From: Saccharomonospora sp. CUA-673
Lineage (GTDB): Bacteria > Actinomycetota > Actinomycetes > Mycobacteriales > Pseudonocardiaceae
Assembly: GCF_001942305.1 (NCBI RefSeq)
Contig: NZ_MKKE01000004.1
Coordinates: forward strand, 1-64,000
Length of the DNA: 64,000 nt
Direction: 5' to 3'
The notes under the pieces are model-generated. The model searched no databases. It saw only the letters and a list, made by a program, of their open reading frames with translations, and was not told where the DNA came from. The position numbers were made by a program, and so were the translations under genes. Below, piece after piece: positions 55,838-64,000 of this stretch (position 1 is its first letter; the number at the start of each line of letters is the position of its first letter).

Positions 55838-56762
55838 CTACGACTCCGACCGCAGGATGCCGAGCGCGTGCTCGAGATCGTCCGGGTAGTCGGTCGTGAA
55901 CTCGACCCACCTGCCGTCCGCGGGATGGGCGAACCCGAGCCCCCGCGCGTGCAACCACTGCCGCGTCACGCCGAGCCTGCGCGCCAACACCGGATCGGCG
56001 CCGTAGGTCAGATCACCCACGCACGGATGCCGCAACGCCGAGAAATGCACGCGGATCTGATGGGTACGGCCCGTCTCCAACTTGACGTCGGCCAGTGACG
56101 CGGCCCGGAACGCCTCGATCACCTCGTAATGCGTCACCGACGGACGCCCGCCCGCGACGACCGCGAACTTGTAGTCGTGCTTCGGATGCCGGTCGATCGG
56201 CGCGTCGATCGTGCCCCGCATCGGATCGGGATGCCCCTGCACCAGGGCGTGATAGCGCTTGTCCACGGTGCGTTCCTTGAACGCCCGCTTCAACACCGTG
56301 TAGGCGTGCTCGCTCTTGGCCACCACCATCACCCCGGTGGTCCCCGCGTCCAGCCGGTGCACCACGCCCTGCCGCTCGGCGCGCCCGACGTGGAGATCCG
56401 CAGACCCGCCGCCGCGAGACCGCCGATCACCGTCGGCCCCTCCCAGCCCGGGCTCGGATGCACCGCCACCCCGACCGGCTTGTCGACCACGACGATGTCG
56501 TCGTCCTCGTGCAGCACCACCAAACCGTCCACCGGCTCGGCCACCACCTGCGGCGGCTCCTCCGGCTCCGGCAACGTCACCTCGAGCAGGCCGCCCGCCA
56601 CGAGCGATCCGACTTGCCCGCCGGAGCGCCGTCCAGCAGCACGTTCCCCGCGCCCGCGAGCTCGGCGACGACCGTGCGCGACAGGCCGAGCAGCTTCGCC
56701 AGACCCGCGTCGACCCGCATCCCGTCGAGCCCGTCCGGCACGGGCAGCATCCGCGCGCTCAC
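55838..56762 (-). CDS. RluA/RluD-family pseudouridine synthase (two frameshifts)
   Basis: Modifies uridines in rRNA. Begins with a GTG overlapping the lspA stop: [40 protein letters not shown] (S4 domain), [40 protein letters not shown], then [20 protein letters not shown] with the catalytic Asp, and [20 protein letters not shown]. The three pieces lie in three frames; single bases are missing near 56605 (GATCGCTCGTGG) and near 56385 (GCGCCGAGCGG). Joined length is about 308 residues, the usual length. The lspA-pseudouridine synthase order is standard in actinobacteria. Confidence 0.9.
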
Positions 56763-57403
56763 GACGAACGCCCGCTGGTGTCGTTCTCGCTGGTGTCGGT
56801 GTCGGCGCTGGCGTCAGCGCTGTCTCCGTCGCTGTCGTTCTCGTTGTCGTCGTCGACGTTCTTCTTCGGGCCGCGGGTGATGGTGCCGTCGTAGTCGCGG
56901 CCGAGGAACGTCAGCAGGACGATGAGGATCGCGCCGACCGTGATGGCGGAGTCGGCGGCGTTGAACACCGGGAAGTAGCGCCCGTCGGGGCCGAACACGG
57001 ACACGAAGTCCACGACGTGGCCCTGCATCGGGCCGGGGGCGCGGAACAGCCGATCGGTGAGGTTGCCGAGCGCACCCGCGAGGATCAGACCGAGACCGAT
57101 GGCCCAGCCGGTCGACCGCAGCTTGCGCGCGAACCAGATGATCGCACCGACGACGATGATCGCCACCAGTGCCAGCAGCCACGTGCCGCCGAAGTCCATG
57201 CCGAACGCGGCGTACGGGTTGCGCAGCAACTGCAGGTACACGGCGCCGCCGAGGATGCGCACCGGCTCCTCGCCCTCGAGCCCGGCCGTCGCGACGACCT
57301 TGGTCAGCACGTCGACGACGTAGGCGACGGCGGCGACGACCGCCAGCAGCAGGACCCTGCGCGGCGGACGAGGTGGCTCGTGGGCTTCACGGTCGGTGTT
57401 CAC
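56759..57403 (-). CDS. lspA: Lipoprotein signal peptidase
   Basis: Aspartic membrane peptidase that removes the signal peptide from lipid-modified prolipoproteins. 214 residues from a GTG at 57403: [20 protein letters not shown] (TM1), [40 protein letters not shown], and the catalytic Asp pair in [20 protein letters not shown] and [20 protein letters not shown]. The C-terminal 40 residues are an acidic Asp/Ser-rich tail. The partner Lgt is encoded at 6739. It is followed directly by the pseudouridine synthase (GTGA overlap). Confidence 0.93.
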   Translation of the reverse strand: MNTDREAHEPPRPPRRVLLLAVVAAVAYVVDVLTKVVATAGLEGEEPVRILGGAVYLQLLRNPYAAFGMDFGGTWLLALVAIIVVGAIIWFARKLRSTGWAIGLGLILAGALGNLTDRLFRAPGPMQGHVVDFVSVFGPDGRYFPVFNAADSAITVGAILIVLLTFLGRDYDGTITRGPKKNVDDDNENDSDGDSADASADTDTSENDTSGRSS

Positions 57404-57437
57404 CTGCCCATTGTCCACCCCTGCGGACGCAGGCGAC

Positions 57438-58914
57438 TCAGTCCCCTGACTCGCCCTTCCACTTCGCCAGCGGACCGGCCCGGTCGACGGCGCGGATGCG
57501 GCGTTCGGCGGCGGCCTGCGCCTGGGTCGTGGTGATGATGAGCATCCGGTCACCGGCCTGCAGCCGTGTCCGCGAGTCCGGCGTGAAACTGCTGCCGTCC
57601 CGCACGACGAGGCTGACGCCAGCACCCTTCGGCAGCCGCAGTTCCCGCAGGTACACGCCGTGCAGCCGCGAGTCGCCGTGGATGGAGACCTGCAGCAGCA
57701 CGGCGCCGAGCTCGTCGAGCGGCGCGGCGTCGACCTCGATCTCCTGCGGTTCGGAGGCGCTGCTCAGACCGAGGAGCCTGGCCACGGGGCCCAGCAGTGC
57801 GCCCTGGACCAGCGTGAACACGATGACGATCACGAACACCGCGTCCAGCAGGCGCTGCGCACCGGGGACGCCCTGGGCCAGCGGGATCGTCGCGAGCACG
57901 ATGGGCACCGCGCCGCGCAGGCCCGCCCACGACAGGAACACCTGCTCGCGCCACGGCAGCCGGAACGGCAGCATCGACACCAGCACCGAAGCCGGCCGCG
58001 CCAGCACCAGCACCACGCGCCCGCGACGAGACCCGGCACGATGCTGTCGACGAGCCGCTCCGGCGAGGCGAACAGGCCCAGCAGCACGAACAGGCCGATC
58101 TGGGCGATCCAGCCGAGCCCCTCCGCGAACGAACGTGTGTCGGCGCGGTGCGGCAGGTTGGCGTTGCCCAGCACCAACCCGGCCAGGTACGTCGCGAGCA
58201 GGCCGGACGCCTCGGCCAGCTGCCCGGCGGCGAAGGCCACGACGCACACGGCGAACGTCGCCAGCGGGTACAGGCCCGTCGCGGGCAGCGCGATCCGGCG
58301 CATCGCCTGGGCGCCGAGCCAGCCGAGCGCCAACCCGATCGCCGCGCCCGCCACGAGCTGGTACACGACCTGGAACGGCAGCGACCAGTTCACGGCCGTA
58401 CCACTCGCCAGGATGATCACGGCGATGTAGGCGGGCGCGTCGTTGAGACCGGATTCGAGTTCGAGCGTGCCCGACAGCCGCCGGTTGATGCCCGAACCCC
58501 GCAGCATGGAGAACACGGCGGCCGCGTCCGTACTGGCCAGCACGCGCCCCACAGCAACGCGACCTGCCAGTCCAGGGCCAGCAGCCAGTGCAACGCCGCG
58601 CCCGTCACCAGCACCGTGACCACGATGGCCACTGTGGACAGTGCGATGCCGGGACCCAGTGCGGGACGGACCGATTGCCACCGCGTCGTCAGGCCGCCCT
58701 CGGCCAGGATCATCACCAGCGCCGCGATGCCGAGGCTCTGCGTGAGCTCCGGATTGTCGAACTCGACGCCGAGTCCGTACTCTCCGATCAGGACGCCGAT
58801 GCCGAGGTAGATCAGCAGCGACGGCAGGCCCAGCCGGATCGAGAAGCGGACCGCGAACGCGGACGCGAGCAGGACGACGGCACCCAGGCCCAGGATGATC
58901 GGAAGCTCATCCAT
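57438..58914 (-). CDS. Potassium/proton antiporter with C-terminal RCK_C domain (two frameshifts)
   Basis: CPA1-type cation/proton antiporter. N-terminal 380 residues are membrane helices: IILGLGAVVLLASAFAVRFS, LIYLGIGVLIGEYGLGVEFD, LESGLNDAPAYIAVIILASG (the ND-type ion site), YLAGLVLGNANLPHRADTRS, FLSWAGLRGAVPIVLATIPL. C-terminal regulatory domain about 405-490: LLQVSIHGDSRLHGVYLREL, RLPKGAGVSLVVRDGSSFTP, RLQAGDRMLIITTTQAQ. Frames change near 58548 and near 58018; both are losses of one G in GCGCGTG where GCGCGGTG is needed. About 492 residues joined. K+ versus Na+ preference is inferred from the RCK_C domain. Confidence 0.85.
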
Positions 58915-58972
58915 TCCCGTGCCCCTCACTCGCCGGTCGACGTGGGGACACGGTAATGGACACGCAGGACAC

Positions 58973-59041
58973 GGAGCCGCCCGGCGGCTCCGCCGGGGTC
59001 ACCGGGGTTACCGAGATCACCGGGTCACCCGGGGTCACCGG
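58973..59041. repeat. GGTCACCGG simple repeat and hairpin downstream of the response regulator
   Basis: GGAGCCGC/GCGGCTCC forms an 8-bp hairpin at 58973-58991, followed by four irregular copies of GGTCACCGGG, GGTTACCGAG, ATCACCGGGT, CACCCGGGGT to 59041. The region separates the antiporter start (58914) from the response-regulator stop (59058). Possible terminator; role of the repeat unknown. Confidence 0.5.
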
Positions 59042-59057
59042 ACGGCCGGCGCCGCGG

Positions 59058-59717
59058 TCATTCCAGGCGGTAGCCCATCCCGCGCACGGTGACGATGCGG
59101 TCCTGGCCGATCTTGCGCCGCAGGGTGCGGACGTACACGTCGACAACGTTCGAACCGGGGTCGAAGTCGTAACCCCACACGTGCGAGAGCATCTGCTCGC
59201 GGGACAGCACCTGGCGCGGATGGCGCAGGAACAGCTCCAGCAGTGAGAACTCGCGCGCGGTCAGGTCGACCATGCCCTCGGGTGTCTCGGCGCGGCGGGT
59301 GCGCAGGTCCAGGGAGAGGTCCTCGTGCCGCAGCACGGTGACCTCGGGCCCGCGTTCCGACGAACGCAGCCGCAGCCGCACCCGCGCCAGCAGCTCCTCG
59401 AACCGGAACGGCTTGGTCATGTAGTCGTCGGCGCCGCCCTCGAGGCCGGCGACCGTGTCGTGCACCGTGTCCCGCGCGGTCAGGATCACCACGGGCACCT
59501 GCACGTGTGCCCGGCGCATCGCCTGGAGCACCGCGAACCCGTCGCGTTTGGGCAGTCCGAGGTCGAGGACGACGAGGTCGAACTCCCCCGCGACGATCTG
59601 GGCGAGCGCTGCATCCCCGTCGTCGACGACCGTGGTCGTGAACCCGTTGGCGCGCAAGCCCTTGTCGATGAACGACGCGATGCGTGCCTCGTCCTCGGCG
59701 ATCAGGATGCGGCTCAT
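59058..59717 (-). CDS. OmpR-family response regulator
   Basis: 219 residues. Receiver domain: MSRILIAEDEARIASFIDKG, LDLGLPKRDGFAVLQAMRRA with the phospho-accepting Asp (about residue 51), VVILTARDTVHDTVAGLEGG and KPFRFEELLARVRLRLRSSE with the conserved Lys. C-terminal winged-helix: VDLTAREFSLLELFLRHPRQ, VLSREQMLSHVWGYDFDPGS, VYVRTLRRKIGQDRIVTVRG. Its ATG overlaps the kinase stop (ATGA). Intact. Target genes unknown; the adjacent antiporter is one candidate. Confidence 0.92.
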   Translation of the reverse strand: MSRILIAEDEARIASFIDKGLRANGFTTTVVDDGDAALAQIVAGEFDLVVLDLGLPKRDGFAVLQAMRRAHVQVPVVILTARDTVHDTVAGLEGGADDYMTKPFRFEELLARVRLRLRSSERGPEVTVLRHEDLSLDLRTRRAETPEGMVDLTAREFSLLELFLRHPRQVLSREQMLSHVWGYDFDPGSNVVDVYVRTLRRKIGQDRIVTVRGMGYRLE

Positions 59718-61231
59718 TCCTCTCCTCCCCGCAACGGCAACTCGAATCCGAACGTCGCACCCTGCCCCGGCTGCGACAACACGCGCACCTCTCCGTGGTG
59801 GGCCACGGCGATGGCCTTGACGATGGCCAGGCCGAGCCCGGCGCCGGTGCCGTCCCGCGCACCCGATTCGCCGCGGACGAAGCGGTCGAAGATCCGCGCC
59901 TCGTCGCCCGGCGACAGTCCGGGGCCGCTGTCGGTGACCCAGAACGATACCGTCTCCGGCCCGATCGACGAGCCGATGCGGATCGCCGCCCCCGGTTGCG
60001 TGTGCTGCACGGCGTTCTGCGCCAGCTGCACCATCGCCTGCGTGACGCGCTGGGCGTCCACATGGGCATCGCCCTCGCCCATGGCCTCGAGCGACCAGGC
60101 CCGCGGTGCGATCGCCCGTACCTTGGCGTCGATGTCGCTCGTCAGCTCCGGCACCGACGTCCACTCCGGACGCACGAAGTCGGGCTGCTCGGCCTTCGCC
60201 AGCAGCAGCAGGTCGTCCACGATCCGCGCCATGCGGTCGAGTTCGTCGGTGCACAGGCGGACGACCTCGGCCCGTTCCTCCGGGTCGTCACCCATCAGCT
60301 CGAGGTGGCCGCGCACGATCGTGATCGGGGTGCGCAGTTCGTGGCCGGCGTCGTCGAGGAACTGCCTGCGCGTGTCGAAGGCCCGTTCGAGCCGGTCGAG
60401 CATCGAGTTGAACTGGTCGGCCAGCGCCGCGATGTCGTCGCGGCCCTGCACGCGGATCCGGCGGGTCAGGTCGGCCTCGGTGAGCCGGGCGGCGGCCTTG
60501 CGCACCGTGTTGACCGGGGCGAGGATCTGCCCGGCGACGATCCACGACACCCCCGCGGCCAGCACGAGCGCGACCATGCTGATGACCGCCAGCGTGCGCA
60601 CGGTGTCGTTGGCCTCGGAGCGGGCCTCGTCGACGAAGTAGCCGCTGACGAACCACGCGTTCGGCTGGTCACCGCCGCCGCGGGGCAGCACGTCCACCCG
60701 CAGCCAGCGCAGCTCACCGGCGGTCGTGTCGACCGTGCCGCTCGTCTGCGGCGCCTCGACGATGCGGCTCAGCACCTGGTCGTCGAGCTGCACGTGCCGC
60801 AGCGACTCGTCGGCCTGCTGCAGCGAGTTGAAGTTGCCCTCCCCGGCCGCCTCGATGCCGAGCAGCACCTCGGCGCGGTCCGGGTACTGGCTGCTCAGAT
60901 GCCGGTCGAACAGGTCCCACGTGTCGGCGACGGCCTCGCCCGTGGCCGGGTCGGTGCCCGCGGCGGCGAACTGGCGGAACTCCTGGGAGTCCTGCGCCAG
61001 GCCGGAGTTGACCCGCTGGTCGATGGCGCGGTACTCGAACTCGGCGACCAGCACGACGACGGTCGCCAGGCCCGCGGTCATGACGAGGACCAGCCAGCCC
61101 ATGATCTGCACGCGGGCGGGGATGCGCGTGCCCCGCTGGCGGCGCGGCTTCTGCGCGGGGGTTTTGGCGGCGGGCTCGGTGGGCCGTTCACCGGGGACGG
61201 GGTTCTCCTGGGTGACGAAGACGTCGGGCAT
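59714..61231 (-). CDS. Sensor histidine kinase
   Basis: 505 residues. A cytoplasmic N-terminal tail, TM1 (MGWLVLVMTAGLATVVVLVA), an extracytoplasmic sensor domain of about 160 residues (EYRAIDQRVNSGLAQDSQEF to SEANDTVR), TM2 (LAVISMVALVLAAGVSWIVA), a HAMP domain, H-box DDAGHELRTPITIVRGHLEL with the phospho-His, and the ATPase N-box LAQNAVQHTQPGAA, G1 VTDSGPGLSPGDEARIFDRF and G2 GAGLGLAIVKAIAVAHHGEV. Intact. The sensor domain is coupled in the operon to a membrane protein with a poly-Asp tail, which may deliver the signal. Confidence 0.9.
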   Translation of the reverse strand: MPDVFVTQENPVPGERPTEPAAKTPAQKPRRQRGTRIPARVQIMGWLVLVMTAGLATVVVLVAEFEYRAIDQRVNSGLAQDSQEFRQFAAAGTDPATGEAVADTWDLFDRHLSSQYPDRAEVLLGIEAAGEGNFNSLQQADESLRHVQLDDQVLSRIVEAPQTSGTVDTTAGELRWLRVDVLPRGGGDQPNAWFVSGYFVDEARSEANDTVRTLAVISMVALVLAAGVSWIVAGQILAPVNTVRKAAARLTEADLTRRIRVQGRDDIAALADQFNSMLDRLERAFDTRRQFLDDAGHELRTPITIVRGHLELMGDDPEERAEVVRLCTDELDRMARIVDDLLLLAKAEQPDFVRPEWTSVPELTSDIDAKVRAIAPRAWSLEAMGEGDAHVDAQRVTQAMVQLAQNAVQHTQPGAAIRIGSSIGPETVSFWVTDSGPGLSPGDEARIFDRFVRGESGARDGTGAGLGLAIVKAIAVAHHGEVRVLSQPGQGATFGFELPLRGGEE

Positions 61232-61273
61232 CAGACACCGCACCGGCCTGGCCGGGCGGGCCGAGCCGCCCGG

Positions 61274-61626
61274 TCAGTCGTCATCCCAGTCATCGTCATC
61301 GTCGTCATCGTCGTCGTCCCAGTCGTCGTCGTCCACTGGCGGCGGTGGTGGGACGACATCGCGTGTCGGCTTCGGTTGCGGTTCCGGCTGCGGCTGCGGC
61401 TGTGGTTGCGGCTGCGGCTTCGGTTCGGGCTTCGGTTCGGGTTTGGTCGTCGACTCGTCCCGTGACTCCGACGGCTCGGTCTGCGAGTCTCCGACCCCCC
61501 GATCCGCACCACCGGGGCCTCCGACGGCGGCTGGTCGGGGCTGCGCAGCAGCAGAATCACCACGATCGCCGCAGCGGGCACCGCCAGCACGGCGACGAGC
61601 GCAAGCGCTCGCGGTGTCAGTTTCAT
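61274..61626 (-). CDS. Single-pass protein with Pro/Gln spacer and poly-Asp tail (frameshifted)
   Basis: About 117 residues. N-terminal membrane anchor (TPRALALVAVLAVPAAAIVV ILLL), then a short linker (RSPDQPPSEAPVVRIGG), and in the next frame VGDSQTEPSESRDESTTKPE, a PK/PQ/PE dipeptide run (KPEPKPQPQPQPQPQPEPQP) and a tail of Asp with two Trp (DDDDWDDDDDDDDDWDDD). The frame break is in a G run near 61497, one G missing. GGTGGAG precedes the ATG. It lies 42 bp before the kinase start. The tail could bind divalent cations at the cell surface. No known family; role as a kinase accessory is inference. Confidence 0.65.
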
Positions 61627-61654
61627 GGGCTCCACCTTCCTCTCGGACGACGAA

Positions 61655-61703
61655 ACCCGGATGAGCCGCAGATGAAGGAGTCCTCATCCTGGCCCATCCG
61701 GGT
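61655..61703 (-). terminator. ileS terminator candidate
   Basis: ACCCGGATG (61655-61663) pairs perfectly with CATCCGGGT (61695-61703), downstream of the ileS stop at 61720 on the minus strand and followed by TTTCGTCG. Alternative pairings inside (GGATGAG / CTCATCC) are possible. Confidence 0.6.
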
Positions 61704-61719
61704 CGTCGGCGCGAGCAGG

Positions 61720-64000
61720 TCAGGCGTCCCGCGTCGCCACCGCCACCCGAACGGTGTCGCCGTCGCCGACGGTGCCGGCGGACCCGTCGGACTCGGGCAC
61801 GGGTGCGTACACGACCTCGACCGCCAGCGTCTCGGAGGCCAGGAACTCCTCGTGCGCGGCCGCGGCCTTGGCCACCGTCTCCGGCGCGTCGACGGTGAGC
61901 GCGATGCGGTCGGCGACGTCGAAGCCGGCGTCCCGGCGGGCCTGCTGCACGACGCGCACCAGGTCACGGGCGACGCCCTCGGCGGCCAGTTCCGGGGTGA
62001 CGTCGGTGTCGAGCAGCACCAGCCCGGAGCCGCCGGGCAGCTCGCCCGCGACGCCGTCACCGGAGGCGACCAGCCTGCGCTCGTACTCGCCCTCGACGAG
62101 CTCGATGCCCGCCGCGACGACCGCGCCTTCGGGGGTGGTCGTCCAGTCGCCCGCCTTGACCGCCTTGATGACGGTCTGCACGTCCTTACCGAGCCGCGGT
62201 CCGGCGGCCCTGGCGTTGACGGCCACCTCGAACCCGCCGTGCGCGGCGACGTCCGTGGTCAGCTCGACGGACTTGACGTTGACCTCGTCGGCGACGATGT
62301 CGGCGAACGGGCGCAGCGCCTCCGCGTCGTCGGCGGCCACGACGAGGGAGGCCAGCGGCAGCCGCACACGCAGCTTGTTCGCCTTGCGCAGCGACAACGC
62401 CGACGAGCACACCTGACGCACCCGATCCATCGCCGTGACCAGCGCGGCGTCCTCGGGCAGCGTCGTGACGTCGGGCCAATCGGCCAGGTGCACCGAACGG
62501 CCGCCGGTCAGCCCGCGCCACACGGCCTCGGTCGTCATCGGCAGCAGCGGCGCGGCCGTGCGACACACCACCTCGAGCACGGTGTGCAGGGTGTCGATCG
62601 CGTCCTGGTCGCCGGCCCAGAACCGGTCGCGCGAGCGGCGCACGTACCAGTTGGTGAGCACCTCCAGGTAGTCGCGCAGCGTCGCGCAGGCGCCCGCGAC
62701 GTCGCAGTCGTCGAGCGCGGCCTGCACGGCGGCGACCAGTTCCCGCGTCTTGGCGAGGACATAGCGGTCGAGCACGTGCCGCGAGGGCTGCTTGCAGGCC
62801 CGAGCCATCGCTTCAGCATCGGTGACCGATGTTCCCTCGACGCCCTCGGCCCGCGCGTACAGCGCCAGGAAGTAGTACGAGTTCCACAGTGGCAGCACGG
62901 CCTGGCGCACCGCGTCGCGGATGCCCTTCTCGGTGACGACGAGGTTCCCGCCACGCAGGATGGGGCTGGACATGAGGTACCAGCGCATGGCATCGGAGCC
63001 GTCGCGGTCGAACACCTCGTTGACGTCCGGGTAGTTGCGCAGCGACTTCGACATCTTCTGCCCGTCGGAGCCGAGCACGATGCCGTGCGAGACGCACGTG
63101 CGGAACGCCGGCCGGTCGAACAGCGCCGTGGCCAGCACGTGCAGCGTGTAGAACCACCCGCGGGTCTGGCCGATGTATTCGACGATGAAGTCGCCCGGAT
63201 AGTGGTGCTCGAACCAGTCGGCGTTCTCGAACGGGTAGTGCACCTGGGCGTACGGCATCGACCCGGAGTCGAACCACACGTCGAGCACGTCGGGCACGCG
63301 GCGCATGGTCGAGTTGCCCGTCGGGTCGTCCGGGTTGGGGCGGGTCAGCTCGTCGATGTACGGCCGGTGCAGGTCGGCGGGTCGCACCCCGAAGTCACGT
63401 TCGAGCTCGTCGAGCGAGCCGTAGACGTCGATGCGCGGATAGTTCGGGTCGTCCGAGGTCCACACGGGGATCGGCGTGCCCCAGTAGCGGTTGCGGGAGA
63501 TCGACCAGTCGCGCGCGTTCTCGAGCCACTTGCCGAACTGGCCGTCCTTGACGTGCTCCGGGTACCAGGTGATCTGCTGGTTCAGCTCGACCATGCGGTC
63601 CTTGAACCGGGTGACCGCCACGAACCACGACGACACGGCGCGGTAGATCAGCGGGTTCCGGCACCGCCAGCAGTGCGGGTAGCTGTGCTCGTAGGTCTCG
63701 TGACGCAGCAGGATCGCGCCCTGCTCGGCGGCCGAGCCGGTGCCGTTCTTGAGGTCGCGGATGATGTTCGGGTTGGCCTCGAACACCTGCTGACCCGCGT
63801 AGTCCGGGACCTGGTCGTCGAAGCGGCCCTTCGCGTCCACCGGGGTGACCGGCGTGATGCCTGCCGCGTCGGTGACGACCTTGTCCTCCTCACCGTAGGC
63901 CGGCGCGATGTGCACGATGCCCGTGCCGTCGTCGGTGGTGACGTAGTCGGCCGACAGCACCCGGTGCGCGTTCTCCCGGCCGGTGAAGTACGGGAACGGC
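61720..64000 (-). CDS. ileS: Isoleucyl-tRNA synthetase, C-terminal part (5' end outside window)
   Basis: Charges tRNA-Ile. The visible 760 residues cover the end of the editing domain and onward: [40 protein letters not shown] with a Cys pair, [31 protein letters not shown]-type block reading [20 protein letters not shown], the KMSKS loop [20 protein letters not shown], and the anticodon-binding helical domain ending in [14 protein letters not shown]. The frame continues beyond position 64000 with [19 protein letters not shown]. Intact within the window. A regulatory T-box, if present, would lie outside the window. Confidence 0.95.
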   Translation of the reverse strand, partial: PFPYFTGRENAHRVLSADYVTTDDGTGIVHIAPAYGEEDKVVTDAAGITPVTPVDAKGRFDDQVPDYAGQQVFEANPNIIRDLKNGTGSAAEQGAILLRHETYEHSYPHCWRCRNPLIYRAVSSWFVAVTRFKDRMVELNQQITWYPEHVKDGQFGKWLENARDWSISRNRYWGTPIPVWTSDDPNYPRIDVYGSLDELERDFGVRPADLHRPYIDELTRPNPDDPTGNSTMRRVPDVLDVWFDSGSMPYAQVHYPFENADWFEHHYPGDFIVEYIGQTRGWFYTLHVLATALFDRPAFRTCVSHGIVLGSDGQKMSKSLRNYPDVNEVFDRDGSDAMRWYLMSSPILRGGNLVVTEKGIRDAVRQAVLPLWNSYYFLALYARAEGVEGTSVTDAEAMARACKQPSRHVLDRYVLAKTRELVAAVQAALDDCDVAGACATLRDYLEVLTNWYVRRSRDRFWAGDQDAIDTLHTVLEVVCRTAAPLLPMTTEAVWRGLTGGRSVHLADWPDVTTLPEDAALVTAMDRVRQVCSSALSLRKANKLRVRLPLASLVVAADDAEALRPFADIVADEVNVKSVELTTDVAAHGGFEVAVNARAAGPRLGKDVQTVIKAVKAGDWTTTPEGAVVAAGIELVEGEYERRLVASGDGVAGELPGGSGLVLLDTDVTPELAAEGVARDLVRVVQQARRDAGFDVADRIALTVDAPETVAKAAAAHEEFLASETLAVEVVYAPVPESDGSAGTVGDGDTVRVAVATRDA

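Noticed and set aside
58956-59246. 96-codon plus-strand frame starting in the GGTCACCGG repeat
   Set aside because: It is antisense to the response regulator beyond position 59058 and begins in simple repeat DNA.

Overview
The window is 64 kb of very G+C-rich, densely coding DNA with short overlapping operons (many ATGA/GTGA stop-start overlaps), frequent GTG starts, PriA in place of HisA, and mycobacterial-type gene neighbourhoods. This points to an actinomycete. The his/trp order, the RamB-type regulator, DUF5313, and DUF222/HNH genes fit the Pseudonocardiales (Saccharomonospora/Prauserella/Amycolatopsis-like); that placement is inference from gene content, not a database match. No rRNA, tRNA or CRISPR array is visible.

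Layout. 1-5125 (minus): lower beta-ketoadipate pathway pcaI-pcaJ-pcaF-pcaD with an IclR regulator (pcaR) and a MobA-like nucleotidyltransferase that runs off the left edge. 5126-6700: a lower-GC island with a 149-bp nested inverted-repeat (MITE-like) element and a DUF222/HNH gene. 6739-20232: lgt, trpA-trpB-trpC, a Trp-associated membrane protein, trpE, a TetR gene, hisI, hisF, a GT-C-like membrane protein, a PPOX-class flavin/F420 enzyme, priA, hisH and an MFS exporter: the usual actinobacterial his-trp supercluster, interrupted by plus-strand genes. 20314-25209: a PHP-domain protein, a VanW/peptidoglycan-binding membrane protein with a repeated TQ-type threonine motif, and a valine/leucine dehydrogenase. 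25326-40350: a region matching in order M. tuberculosis Rv3026c-Rv3032 (acyltransferase, GNAT/OlsB-like, etfA, etfB, methyltransferase, GH57, GT4), with the GT4 gene separated from the rest by gamma-glutamyltransferase, a GvpZ/GvpY-like pair, a hendecad-repeat protein and a GH2 enzyme. 40433-47830: trypsin-like protease, DUF5313, the glyoxylate shunt (aceB, aceA) with a divergent ramB, a cupin and a higBA toxin-antitoxin pair. 47936-55766: M14 carboxypeptidase, hexapeptide acyltransferase, nucleoside hydrolase, NlpC/P60 hydrolase, a deleted DUF222 relic with repeats, and a DUF885 hydrolase. 55838-64000 (minus): pseudouridine synthase, lspA, K+/H+ antiporter, a two-component system with a poly-aspartate membrane partner, and the 3' part of ileS.

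How it fits together. Succinyl-CoA and acetyl-CoA from PcaF feed the TCA cycle and the glyoxylate shunt encoded 40 kb away; RamB is the expected controller of the latter. Lgt and LspA, the two membrane enzymes of lipoprotein maturation, are both present but in separate operons.

Two cross-cutting observations matter to any user. First, 22 genes, including trpE, trpB, hisF, hisH, aceA and aceB, carry a total of 30 single-base frameshifts (27 losses, 3 gains), mostly a G or C missing beside a CG dinucleotide. I treat these as probable sequence errors and report the reconstructed genes as CDS. Second, a 21-bp tandem repeat family (three islands) and a 30-bp GCCTCGCCGG-type motif accompany DUF222/HNH genes, suggesting a dispersed REP13E12-like element family; this is the best candidate here for something poorly described.
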